A stretch of 64,000 nt of DNA from Thioclava arctica (GTDB taxonomy: Bacteria; Pseudomonadota; Alphaproteobacteria; Rhodobacterales; Rhodobacteraceae): the NCBI RefSeq assembly GCF_040892615.1, contig NZ_JBFRYC010000016.1:1-64000 (forward strand), read 5' to 3'. Within the stretch, counting starts at the first letter, position 1, and every line of letters starts with the position of its first letter. Shown piece after piece: positions 44,131-52,423 of the stretch. Under the pieces are notes generated by a model. The model saw only the letters and a program-made list of their open reading frames with translations, searched no databases and was not told the DNA's origin. Made by a program: the position numbers and the translations under genes.

Positions 44131-45024
44131 CTACGCTTGTTTGGTTGACTTCCTCGCCAGTTCCCTCATCGAACCGGTCATTCTACTAAATTCAGGCTCG
44201 ATATCGTCGCTTTTTTTCCAGATGCCGTATTTAGTCCGGAAGTAGGAGATCACCCTCAGATCAGCAGCGACACGGTTATACCCTGCCTCTTCAAATTTGA
44301 GCAATCCGTGAATTCGACCTACGCTCGCCGATTTCGGCTGCTTCCCATTTCCATTCAACCATATCGGAATGCCAGCTAATTCGAGATGTCCCGACAACCA
44401 TGGATCATCAACCGTCCACATTACGTCTGGTATGTCGAACGCAGTGTTGTCAAACCAGTTTGGCCGGACGAGAACGCCGCCGTAGCCTGAAATTTGATCG
44501 ACATATCCACTATTTCGGTAGGTATGGGGTTTGTGTAAGGTTAGCGACGCTACCCGCTTTAACCTATAGATCCAGTCCTTGGGTGCACGCCTACTGCGGG
44601 GAAGGCGATCAACGGGCCTGTCACTATCCGCGATATCGGGGAAAGTCTCGCCCACCTCGACGATACAGGTGTTCGGCCTTTTTAGAGCTGCACTCTTAAA
44701 CCTCTGATGCCAATTACGATCATACGCTTTGTCATCATCACAGAACATGATGTCTATATCTTGACCACGGAGTTCTCGTGCTGCAGGCAAAATTTTCGTT
44801 GCTGGCCCGATGTCCGAATCGCATCGGACAATCCTTACTCCGTCGGGAACATTTGGCAGTTTTCCGTTCCATTCTGGAAATCGCCTGTATGCTTTCGGCA
44901 CATAGAGTCGGACCTCGCTAAATGGCAAGCTTTGGGAAAGAAGTGATCTGAGTGCGGTTGTGAGCCCATCAAATCGTGGGGGTATTGAGCTCAGCGTTAC
45001 GATGGTAGGGTTTTCTTTAGGCAC
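44131..45024 (-). CDS. Putative glycosyltransferase (GT-A-like)
   Basis: 297 residues. The N-terminus TIVTLSSIPPRFDGLTTALRSLLSQ and the acidic motif IMFCDDDKAYDRNW (DxD-like) match a family of small GT-A-like glycosyltransferases in surface-polysaccharide loci. GYGGVLVRP and VDDPWLSGHLELAGIPIWL follow. No membrane helix. It is 27 bp upstream of the GT4 gene. Acceptor and donor are unknown. Confidence 0.7.
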   Translation of the reverse strand: MPKENPTIVTLSSIPPRFDGLTTALRSLLSQSLPFSEVRLYVPKAYRRFPEWNGKLPNVPDGVRIVRCDSDIGPATKILPAARELRGQDIDIMFCDDDKAYDRNWHQRFKSAALKRPNTCIVEVGETFPDIADSDRPVDRLPRSRRAPKDWIYRLKRVASLTLHKPHTYRNSGYVDQISGYGGVLVRPNWFDNTAFDIPDVMWTVDDPWLSGHLELAGIPIWLNGNGKQPKSASVGRIHGLLKFEEAGYNRVAADLRVISYFRTKYGIWKKSDDIEPEFSRMTGSMRELARKSTKQA

Positions 45025-45193
45025 TATTTTTCACTGCTCCTATAACATATTATCGCTCAACAATTCGCCAACCCGAGGGTGATCTAGCAGCGCTTATATC
45101 CGTGATCACGCCGCACACAATACCATCGGCGCGAAATTGCAGCTGTCCGTAAAAGTACATTTAAATATGCAAGGCGACTACGGTACTGAACAA

Positions 45194-46012
45194 CTACGTG
45201 AGCCACTCAAGTTCAGCATCTGGGATGTTTGTATAGTATCTATCTACAGCGATCGCATGGACACATCTTAAACCAACTGATTCTGCTGCCGTAGATGTGG
45301 CAACATGGTGCTCAGGGAACTCTTCAACTTGCAAAAATACTCTATTTTGCAATACGAGCCGAGCCATGCCGCGCAATACTGCGGGCTCATGCCCTTCGAC
45401 GTCCAGTTTTCCGATTATGGTTGCGCCCCTGAGATCAAAAATATCATCCAAAGAGACGCAGTTCAACGTTATAGCGTCTGTGGTTTCGGGCGCAACAACA
45501 CCAGTGCTACCGCGATTGCCGTCTTGAATCTTTTCACTGGGCCGGAAAGTGAGCGTTCCTGTTTGATCGGAAACGGCAACATGATGCACGTTGATCTTAT
45601 GCACGAAGTCATTCAAAAAAAGTTGACTTCTGAGTTGAGAGTGATTCTTTGGATCAGCTTCAAATGCATGAATATGTTCTACATGTGACCGCACTGCCAG
45701 CATTGAGTAAAGGCCCCAATACGATCCAACATCAAGAAATATCGGATTATCTTGCGTATTTACCCATCGATAGGCGCGGCCCATCAATTCAATTTGTGTG
45801 GCTTCCCAAGTACCGTTGACCAGCATCGCTTGATCAACCAGACTTGTCTGGTCAAGCAATAACTTTAGTCCTAAACGGTTCCTAATTATGTATTTCGAAG
45901 AAAACTTATCGAGCGAGAGAATTTCTTTAATCCAGGCTTTAATCTCACTGAGCTTTCTTTTCAAATGTCGGCGAACAAAATTACTTTTGTTTTTTTCATC
46001 AAGCAGTCTCAT
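45194..46012 (-). CDS. FkbM-family SAM-dependent methyltransferase
   Basis: 272 residues. The SAM motif I is IFLDVGSYWGLYSMLA and motif II HIHAFEADP, followed by the FkbM feature VSLDDIFDLRGATIIGKLDVEGHE. FkbM proteins O-methylate sugars or polyketides. The N-terminus (about 55 residues, Lys/Arg-rich) precedes the domain. This gene and the following gap are AT-rich relative to the window, suggesting separate acquisition. It lies just downstream of the IS scars at 46.2-47.0 kb. Confidence 0.82.
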   Translation of the reverse strand: MRLLDEKNKSNFVRRHLKRKLSEIKAWIKEILSLDKFSSKYIIRNRLGLKLLLDQTSLVDQAMLVNGTWEATQIELMGRAYRWVNTQDNPIFLDVGSYWGLYSMLAVRSHVEHIHAFEADPKNHSQLRSQLFLNDFVHKINVHHVAVSDQTGTLTFRPSEKIQDGNRGSTGVVAPETTDAITLNCVSLDDIFDLRGATIIGKLDVEGHEPAVLRGMARLVLQNRVFLQVEEFPEHHVATSTAAESVGLRCVHAIAVDRYYTNIPDAELEWLT

Positions 46013-46241
46013 GAAGATATTAGGAATTCACTTATCCTTTCGCTTCTTGTTTTCACGGTGGTTAAATTTCTTTTGTAATCCCCTCGTTTTTAACACGGGG
46101 CAATCCCAATACTCGTGCCGCCACTTTCGGTTTTTGGGCCCATGCTCGTCCGATCGCAATGTAAGTTTAGAGCCAGTTATATGTCTACATCCATTTAAGC
46201 CGAACCGTGCGGTTGTGGCAGAAGATCAATGGGTCCTGACT

Positions 46242-46455
46242 CTAGGTGTTTAGTCCCAGCATCTGGTGGATCAGATCAATGATGAAGCGATCTGGCTCTG
46301 AAGTCCAGATCTTGCAGATGTATTCGTAAGGCGTAAGCCCCCTTAGGGTCTTGAGACTGCGGGCGAAGTTGTAAGCTGCCATAAAGTCGGCGAGATGTGT
46401 TCGCAACTGGTCGTGATTGTCGTAGTGGAAGCGTTTTACGGTCGCCTCGCCGTCT
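46242..46455 (-). pseudogene. IS481-family transposase C-terminal remnant
   Basis: Reverse translation gives EATVKRFHYDNHDQL, then MAAYNFARSLKTLRGLTPYE and finally MLGLNT before TAG (46242-46244). This is the end of the rve domain. The last 18 bases are identical to 27255-27272. The upstream part is missing. Confidence 0.82.
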
Positions 46456-46766
46456 TAGTTTCGTTTGACGCTAAACCGCCTCTCGCGGCATCCGACACGG
46501 CCATTCGATATCAGCTGACCACTGGAACCCGTTTCGCCTCAACTTTTCACGTTGATCCTGCGGGATCAGCAATTGACGACGTCACTTCTCTTCGCCACAG
46601 GTCAAGAAATCTTTCTATTTCGCTGTCCAAAAATGCAAAAATAGTTTGTCACGCCTGCACTCCGCCTCCTGCAGGATCGACGCTGCGACCTTTCCTTGAC
46701 CCACGCTAGCGTGGCCAGCGCGGCGGGTGAGGTGCTCCCCATTCCTTGGACAGTATCTCGCGCTTT

Positions 46767-46942
46767 TTAAGCTCTGATCTGCTCCTGCTGATCGGGTTGC
46801 GTTGCTTCGATTAGCGAGTAGACCACCGCCGGTGGTTGTCCGCCAAGGGCTTTGTGCGGGCGGCGGTGATTGTAGAACTCCATCCATTTCCGGACTCCCG
46901 CGCGGGCCTGAGCCCCGGTCTCCCAAGCGTGCAGGTAGTCCT
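46767..46942 (-). pseudogene. IS3-family OrfB C-terminal remnant
   Basis: The minus strand reads HAWETGAQARAGVRKWMEFYN, HRRPHKALGGQPPAVVYS and ends QPDQQEQIRA before TAA. The typical terminal sequence GGACCACTTCA lies at about 46976-46986. The stretches 46456-46766 and 46943-47082 hold only IS-related scrap and no gene. Confidence 0.8.
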
Positions 46943-47082
46943 CCTAAAAACGGGGTAATCATATCCCAATTGGTGGACCACTTCAGCGGGGGCATTCCAT
47001 CTTAGATGCGCTGCATATTTTTCTGATCATTTGTGTCCCCAGGCTTACTTACATCCCCCATTGAAACCGGACGGATTGTGGC

Positions 47083-48540
47083 CTAGCGCTGATGGGTGAA
47101 GTCGACCGCCAACACCGAAAAGGAAACAACGCCGTACTTCTGGTGTTCGGGGCTGCCGTCCGGCGCTTCAACCAATTTCCCCGGTAAGGCTAACAGAACA
47201 ATCGGGAAATCTTCCTTTGTAAGCATGATCTGACCTTTGAATCGCACCTCTGTATGATCGCCGCTCTTGCGTAGGTGAAAGGCTTGCAGGTGGCATAAGT
47301 TGCGTGTTGAGCTGTTGAGTTCGAATTCAATGCGTCGCCGTTTGAGCGGCGTCTTGACGTTTAGTGTGACATTGAACGCCAAAAGCCCTGCTTTGGCTTG
47401 TGTATCCGGTACAAGTTGATGCTCTAGCACGCCGTCCGAAACTGCGGCAGGTGATCCAGGTTTTGTCACTGCGCGAAACAGTGGCGTATCTTGCATTTTA
47501 TCCCGTCCAGAGTGTTTTAACTTGTGAAAGTTCTCAAACCCGCGCCGGATAACCCTTTGTGCTGACGATAATTTCCCGATGTCTTTGGCAAGAAACATTG
47601 CACTGATTTGTGCCGGGGACGCCAGATTGGTCCTTCCACAAACGTCGCGTAGCACTTCGGACGGGATATTCAGGCCAACTTCTGTTGACAGATATGACAA
47701 AGCAATTGCGGTGGGTCCGCTCAGTTTGCGCGATTTGGTGATCTTGCAGAATTTATCCCAATCAACGCCGTCTAAATTCACGATCCGCGCGGCGTCGACA
47801 AGCCAGTCGCTATGGCTGTGCCCATCCCACCCGCCATGGCCAATGGCGATGGCCAATCGTTCCTCTGGGCTGGGAACAAAAACTGGAAGACCGTAGAACT
47901 GCGCCGGTTGGACGTCGTCAAACAAGGCGCGGTCGCTGTCGCTGCTTTGGTTGGCGATGTGATACGCGTATTGATGCAGGTCGATATCGCCAAAGCGTCC
48001 CTGCTTGAAATTCCGCGCGCGCACGCTTGAGATGCGCCCACGCAATCCAAGCACACTTTCGCCCCGTGTACTGTTCCAGCCATTTGCAGCCAAAATTTCG
48101 AATGCGCTCACAAAATCGCTAGGGCTAAGAAGCAAGTCCAGATCATAAGCTGTGCGCGATTTTTGTTCGGACACATCCAAGGCCACGCGGCAAGCGCCCT
48201 TTAGCAAAATCAACTGCAAACCCGCCGAAACCATTTGTAGCAACGCCGGCTTGGCTGCGCTCATTGCCATGAGCGATCGTGTCCAGTTTAGCCTTTGCAA
48301 CCCGTTAAGGCGCGCATGCTCTGGGTGTTTTTTTAACCTGTCGTCAAATCGGGTTGTGATAGCGGCAAGTAGGCGATGTTCGGGAAAGGTCGCATCATCA
48401 AGGTCGGTCTCATGCAACCAGCTTTCGATTGCGGCAAATGCGCGGGCCTCATCAGGGCAGATCGCAGCAATAACCAGCTGATTGCGACCGCCATGCGGCC
48501 AAGCCCAAGCAAGGTTTGGAAACCAACGAGAGCTGGTCAT
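47083..48540 (-). CDS. Nucleotidyltransferase-like protein (NTP_transf_5 family)
   Basis: 485 residues. Around residues 110-140 it shows LILLKGACRVALDV and RTAYDLDLLLS, the G..[D]xD motif of the NTP_transf_5 fold. Further on are DLHQYAYHIAN and LAIAIGHGGWDGHSHSDWLVDAARIV, also typical. Its C-terminal ~130 residues are extra and of unknown role. In HprK/PqqD and lasso-peptide-type loci such proteins are common partners, proposed to transfer a nucleotidyl group to a peptide or sugar. Its ATG overlaps the stop of the upstream GT2 gene. Confidence 0.8.
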   Translation of the reverse strand: MTSSRWFPNLAWAWPHGGRNQLVIAAICPDEARAFAAIESWLHETDLDDATFPEHRLLAAITTRFDDRLKKHPEHARLNGLQRLNWTRSLMAMSAAKPALLQMVSAGLQLILLKGACRVALDVSEQKSRTAYDLDLLLSPSDFVSAFEILAANGWNSTRGESVLGLRGRISSVRARNFKQGRFGDIDLHQYAYHIANQSSDSDRALFDDVQPAQFYGLPVFVPSPEERLAIAIGHGGWDGHSHSDWLVDAARIVNLDGVDWDKFCKITKSRKLSGPTAIALSYLSTEVGLNIPSEVLRDVCGRTNLASPAQISAMFLAKDIGKLSSAQRVIRRGFENFHKLKHSGRDKMQDTPLFRAVTKPGSPAAVSDGVLEHQLVPDTQAKAGLLAFNVTLNVKTPLKRRRIEFELNSSTRNLCHLQAFHLRKSGDHTEVRFKGQIMLTKEDFPIVLLALPGKLVEAPDGSPEHQKYGVVSFSVLAVDFTHQR

Positions 48541-49217
48541 GATGTACTTTCCGCTTGCTCACGCGCTTTGCGCCGCATCATAGCCCGATGCGCAACCATG
48601 AGGTATCCTTGATCTTTGGCGTTGTCTCGCCCATAGGAAAGACTGCCTGGGATGATCCGCCGCAGGACCAGCACCGCGTTACAGACTTGAAACTGATACC
48701 CCAGTTCACGCGCCCGCCCGAGCCAGTCAACCATGTCGCCCCGCCCACCCGGCGGGTCGAAAATATCGCCTACATGGTCAAACGCAGCGCGATATAACAC
48801 CAGGTCTGATCGGGTCTTGCCGTCACATTCATGACCGGTGGTGTAGTCATCTGATCCATGCTTGAAATGTCTGTGACTTCCAAAAACTAAAGTCTGTTTA
48901 TTCGCTTGGCGTAATATTTCGAGTTGCTTTTCCATCTTGTCGGCCATCCAAAGATCGTCCGCATCAAGGGTCGCAACGATATCGCACATCGTTCTTTTAA
49001 TCGCGCGACTTGTCGCTTGCCCGCAACCAGCATTGTCTTGTGTAATGACCTTGACAGTATCTGATTGGGCGCGGGCAATCGCGGCAGTGTCATCGGTTGA
49101 ACCGTCATCGACGACCACGATATCGCTCGGAGGTACGGTCTGTGCCAAAACGGATTTTATCGCCTCTGCAATGGTCTTTGCCGCATTATAGGCAGGAATC
49201 GCAACGCTGTAGGTCAT
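48537..49217 (-). CDS. Family 2 glycosyltransferase
   Basis: 226 residues, GT-A fold. YSVAIPAYNAAKTIAEAIKSV starts the nucleotide-binding region, VVDDGSTDDT follows, and the metal-binding DxD is in ATLDADDLW. No membrane segments, so it is cytoplasmic. It overlaps both neighbours by 4 bp, so it is part of one coupled transcript with the kinase and nucleotidyltransferase. Acceptor unknown: a peptide, lipid or sugar. Confidence 0.88.
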   Translation of the reverse strand: MTYSVAIPAYNAAKTIAEAIKSVLAQTVPPSDIVVVDDGSTDDTAAIARAQSDTVKVITQDNAGCGQATSRAIKRTMCDIVATLDADDLWMADKMEKQLEILRQANKQTLVFGSHRHFKHGSDDYTTGHECDGKTRSDLVLYRAAFDHVGDIFDPPGGRGDMVDWLGRARELGYQFQVCNAVLVLRRIIPGSLSYGRDNAKDQGYLMVAHRAMMRRKAREQAESTS

Positions 49218-49960
49218 AATAACTCCGCCGGAAAATCGATGTTGAAGCTAGGTTTGTTCAACTGACGTGACGGGTCCGATTTGCGACGTTGAATGCTTTT
49301 CATCAATGCAAGTGCAAAGCTCTTTTTGGCTTCGTCCAGTTTCTTGGTCATGTTGCCGGGATGGCGCAGATAGTAGTGGCAAATCGTATCCGTTTGCGCA
49401 AATTTTGTACCTGATTCAAATATACGCAAGAGATAGTCAGTGTCTTCTGCCTGTTTTAGGTCTGTGTCAAAGAACCCTATCCGATCTACCAGATTGCGCC
49501 GCATCAGGGCGCATGACAGGTGGATGCTTGTCATCCGGCGCGCAATCGCATTTTCGGCGGGGCAAAGCGTTTCGGGGTTGATCTGATCCGTTCCAACCAT
49601 GTCCCCATAGGTGATTTCAATGTCTGGATTATCCCGCAATAACGCAAGGTCGGGCCCAAACCGATTGGCAGCGATGATGTCATCAGAATCTAGAAACGTC
49701 ACAATTTGGGTTTCCGGCAGTAGATTTAAAAGCCCCGTATTGCGTGCTGCTGCAACGCCGCCGTTTTCGCGGGGCACCACCCGTACGTTTGTTGTCGATT
49801 GCACGAGATCGTCAGTCACAGATGGGGTCTGATCGGTGGACCCATCATCGACAATCAGGATATCCAAATCAACCTGACCGGCACGTTCGAGCAATGACCT
49901 AATCGCCAGTCGTAGAGCATCGGGTCGATTGTAAACGGGAACGATGACAGTGGTTTTCAC
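49214..49960 (-). CDS. Family 2 glycosyltransferase
   Basis: I choose GTG 49960, one base after the kinase stop; a TTG at 49975 is an alternative. It has 248 residues: TVIVPVYNRPDALRLAIRSL, LIVDDGSTDQT, NGGVAAARNTGL, the DxD motif in FLDSDDIIAANR, and QAEDTDYLLRI with the catalytic acid (ED). Its sequence ends overlapping the next GT2 gene. Two similar GT2 enzymes in a kinase/PqqD operon are unusual. Confidence 0.88.
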   Translation of the reverse strand: MKTTVIVPVYNRPDALRLAIRSLLERAGQVDLDILIVDDGSTDQTPSVTDDLVQSTTNVRVVPRENGGVAAARNTGLLNLLPETQIVTFLDSDDIIAANRFGPDLALLRDNPDIEITYGDMVGTDQINPETLCPAENAIARRMTSIHLSCALMRRNLVDRIGFFDTDLKQAEDTDYLLRIFESGTKFAQTDTICHYYLRHPGNMTKKLDEAKKSFALALMKSIQRRKSDPSRQLNKPSFNIDFPAELL

Positions 49961-49961
49961 A

Positions 49962-51014
49962 TTAGAATTCCGCAATGTAGTGACGAATGGCGCGTGTTAT
50001 CTCGGTAGGATCAGGCCCAAGATCAAGCCTGTAGCATGGTAGACGTCGCGATATCTCTGCAGCAACAGAGTATAACAGCGGACGATCGCCGGGGATTTGC
50101 GACACACCGGATGGGGCCAGCGCAAGGAATGCTTCCTTGGCTGTGGTGATTGTTAATGTCGTCTTTGCTGCGCCGGTGATTTTCGGCAGAAGCAGCGCGC
50201 CAAGTTGGATGTGATCTGGCCCCTTGTGGCCAAGATCGGGCAAATAGAACTGATACTTGTTCTGCCAGTTAACCCGTTTCGGTATGGCAGGATGATTATT
50301 GAGTTGTAGGCGTTTCAGCCCAACGTGATCCTGTTTTAACGTATCAAAAAGCGGATAAGCCGTCAGCGATACCGGGTTCACAAAGACATAGTCATCGCCA
50401 ACTGTTTGTAATCCTTGCAAAATACCGGACAGGACTGTGCCAGATTTGCCTGATCCGCCTGCACCAGCGAGAAGAACGCCCCGGCCATCAACAGCCAAGC
50501 TGCCTGCATGGATCAAAGCACCGCCGTCTTTTGCCAATTGCCACTGCAAGAAGTTGCGCAACGGCGATCCTGGATCCCAATCAGGATAGCCGTGCTCAGT
50601 TGGCATGATCTGGATGCCGCAACCCGTCTGGCGGTCGAACAGCTGCCAGAACGATTTTTCAGGAAAATGATGTAAACGGTAACGCGTCTTGGCAAGTGCC
50701 GCTTCAACCCCGCGTTCGACAAAGTATTGGCTGCCCCAAGTGAGAGTTGGAAAGCCGCCCTTTCCAGCGATGCCAACAGCGATACGCGTGGCTGGCTGAT
50801 CCGTATTTGGTGTCGACGCTAGTGCAAGGTCAGCTTGGGATAAGTAGGCATCACTGCAAGACCGGACCCTGAAACGCTGACCTGCAATACCAAAGCTGCG
50901 TTCGTACTGGGCGTCTGCAAACATTGCCTCAAAATGATCAAACACCCGCGCAAGACTAGCTGCGACGTTTTCTGGCCTAATGATCAGGTTCTTCTCGACG
51001 CGGAAGACACTCAT
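49962..51014 (-). CDS. HprK-like serine kinase (HprK-related kinase A type)
   Basis: ATG 51014 starts four bases after the PqqD-like stop; 350 residues. The P-loop AGAGGSGKS is at 183-191, preceded by LIHAGSLAVDGRGVLL. VGDDYVFV (206-212) supplies the acidic residue expected in HPr kinases, and ERGVEAAL lies upstream. The fold matches HPr kinase C-domains but without the sugar-regulation context (no HPr gene). Related kinases in lasso-peptide clusters phosphorylate a Ser near the C-terminus of the precursor. The adjoining PqqD-like protein ends in KTSS, a possible target. Confidence 0.82.
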   Translation of the reverse strand: MSVFRVEKNLIIRPENVAASLARVFDHFEAMFADAQYERSFGIAGQRFRVRSCSDAYLSQADLALASTPNTDQPATRIAVGIAGKGGFPTLTWGSQYFVERGVEAALAKTRYRLHHFPEKSFWQLFDRQTGCGIQIMPTEHGYPDWDPGSPLRNFLQWQLAKDGGALIHAGSLAVDGRGVLLAGAGGSGKSGTVLSGILQGLQTVGDDYVFVNPVSLTAYPLFDTLKQDHVGLKRLQLNNHPAIPKRVNWQNKYQFYLPDLGHKGPDHIQLGALLLPKITGAAKTTLTITTAKEAFLALAPSGVSQIPGDRPLLYSVAAEISRRLPCYRLDLGPDPTEITRAIRHYIAEF

Positions 51015-51018
51015 CGTC

Positions 51019-51399
51019 TTAGGATGATGTTTTCTGCATCTTTGGCCAGCCAGCTTCATCATCCACATCGTGGATCGGATCGGCCACGATCAAATCTGAC
51101 AGGTCATCATAAACTTCGATTGTCGGGGCTGAAACCAAGGAAAGCGGCACGGCCGGTTTAGACGTAGCTGTCGTGGCGGGAACAATAAGCCCGAGCTCAA
51201 TCAGATGCTGTGCAAACGCAACGGCGCCTGCGGCTAAATCATCAGTGATAGATTGCCCGTCGACAATCGCACTCCAAAGCAACGCGGCCGAAGGGTTGAG
51301 ACCAAAGTACTGGCCTGACCTGAGATTCAAAACGACGAGATCGCCACCAAAGCTTTCGTGAACAATATCTGGTCCGGCAAGTTGATAGCAGGTCGTCAT
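51019..51399 (-). CDS. PqqD-like peptide chaperone with an acidic C-terminal peptide tail
   Basis: 126 residues. Residues 1-75 are a PqqD/RRE-type winged fold (FGGDLVVLNLRSGQYFGLNPSAALLW, then AGAVAFAQHLIELGLI). A Pro/Ala/Thr-rich linker follows, and then a conserved-looking tail at 93-126 with YDDLSDLIVADP, DPIHDVDDEAGWP and a final KTSS. PqqD-type domains bind leader peptides for radical SAM or other modifying enzymes. A tail with Gly-Trp-Pro and terminal Ser-Ser is not needed for the chaperone fold and looks like a fused substrate. That is inference. Confidence 0.8.
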   Translation of the reverse strand: MTTCYQLAGPDIVHESFGGDLVVLNLRSGQYFGLNPSAALLWSAIVDGQSITDDLAAGAVAFAQHLIELGLIVPATTATSKPAVPLSLVSAPTIEVYDDLSDLIVADPIHDVDDEAGWPKMQKTSS

Positions 51400-51460
51400 T
51401 CTTTACCCTTATTTTTCATCAAGACGCAAGATTTCGACTTTGCGTATCGCGTCCATCCGC

Positions 51461-52423
51461 CTAAAGCAACTGCCTGAATTTGCGCGCAATTGCAGGACCC
51501 AAACCGCGTTTCCTTCTTTCCGGCATACGGCAATCGTCGATGACCTGCATGTTAGTCATCGATTGCGCGAGCAACGTGTAGTCCACGATATCTTCCATCG
51601 GTGTTTGAAGGTCATCTTTCCATGATTTGCGTGGCAAGCCTGTTTGATTGAACTGCTTTCCACAAGACCCCACACAATTGGCGCAGGACCTCAGTGGGCC
51701 TGCGCCGTTCAAAAATGCAATAAGTCGGTCGCGCAAGTCCGGTGCAGAGGTGACTGCGAAACCTTCATCTGTGAGATGTCCACCGGTGAGCGGTGGGACA
51801 TATATCGACTGCGGGCACCTGAACATGTGATCCCCACGCAAGCTATGGCAGCCCCAGACGTTGGCCATTTTGCAAGCCGTCCAAATATCATCGACCAGTT
51901 TGGGTGTCTGCGCTTTGTGCAATGAAAAAGTGTGACGAAACTTTGGGTAGTGGGCAATTTGAACTTCAGTGCCGAGCTTGTCCCCTTTACGGCGCGCGGC
52001 TTTGATCAAGTCTTTGGAGAGGCCCGAGTTTTGGTAGACTGATATCTCCAGCACATCTAAAGCACGCCAAGCCTCATCTGGCAGCCGATCAAGCAACACA
52101 CCATTTGTGATGAGATTGATTGTGTTTCCAATGCCCGATGCCCGGCCAATATGGATAAGGTTCGTCAGGTTTGGGTGCAATAAAGGTTCGCCGCCCAGCA
52201 ACCGTAAGCGGTCGCAATGGTAGACATTTGACAACACCCCCAGGACGCGCTCGGTTTGTTGCAGATCGGCATTCCACTTTCGCATCACGGGTGACGCGTG
52301 ATTGCATTGCTGACAGCTGATATTGCAGTGGTCGGTGACAATCAATTCCAGGTTCATTGGTGGAATGATCTTACCATTTTCTACCCTTGAAAAGGTCCGA
52401 GGTCTTAAATCAACTTCTAGCAT
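51461..52423 (-). CDS. Radical SAM protein
   Basis: I choose ATG 52423 (AGGAAG about 10 bases upstream); ATG 52462 would add 13 residues. It has 320 residues. The cluster motif is C33-x3-C37-x2-C40 (CNISCQQC), with GGEPLLHPN and ITNGVLL following. The C-terminal part carries further Cys (KMANVWGCHS, FRCPQ and CANCVGSCGKQF) that may hold an auxiliary iron-sulfur cluster as in SPASM/Twitch proteins. Next to a PqqD-like protein it is expected to modify a peptide through radical chemistry. It is the first gene of the minus-strand operon. Confidence 0.85.
   Translation of the reverse strand: MLEVDLRPRTFSRVENGKIIPPMNLELIVTDHCNISCQQCNHASPVMRKWNADLQQTERVLGVLSNVYHCDRLRLLGGEPLLHPNLTNLIHIGRASGIGNTINLITNGVLLDRLPDEAWRALDVLEISVYQNSGLSKDLIKAARRKGDKLGTEVQIAHYPKFRHTFSLHKAQTPKLVDDIWTACKMANVWGCHSLRGDHMFRCPQSIYVPPLTGGHLTDEGFAVTSAPDLRDRLIAFLNGAGPLRSCANCVGSCGKQFNQTGLPRKSWKDDLQTPMEDIVDYTLLAQSMTNMQVIDDCRMPERRKRGLGPAIARKFRQLL

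Noticed and set aside
51400..51460. Separate precursor-peptide gene between the radical SAM and PqqD-like genes
   Set aside because: The gap is only 61 bp and contains no start codon with a ribosome site and open frame; the fused tail is the better candidate.
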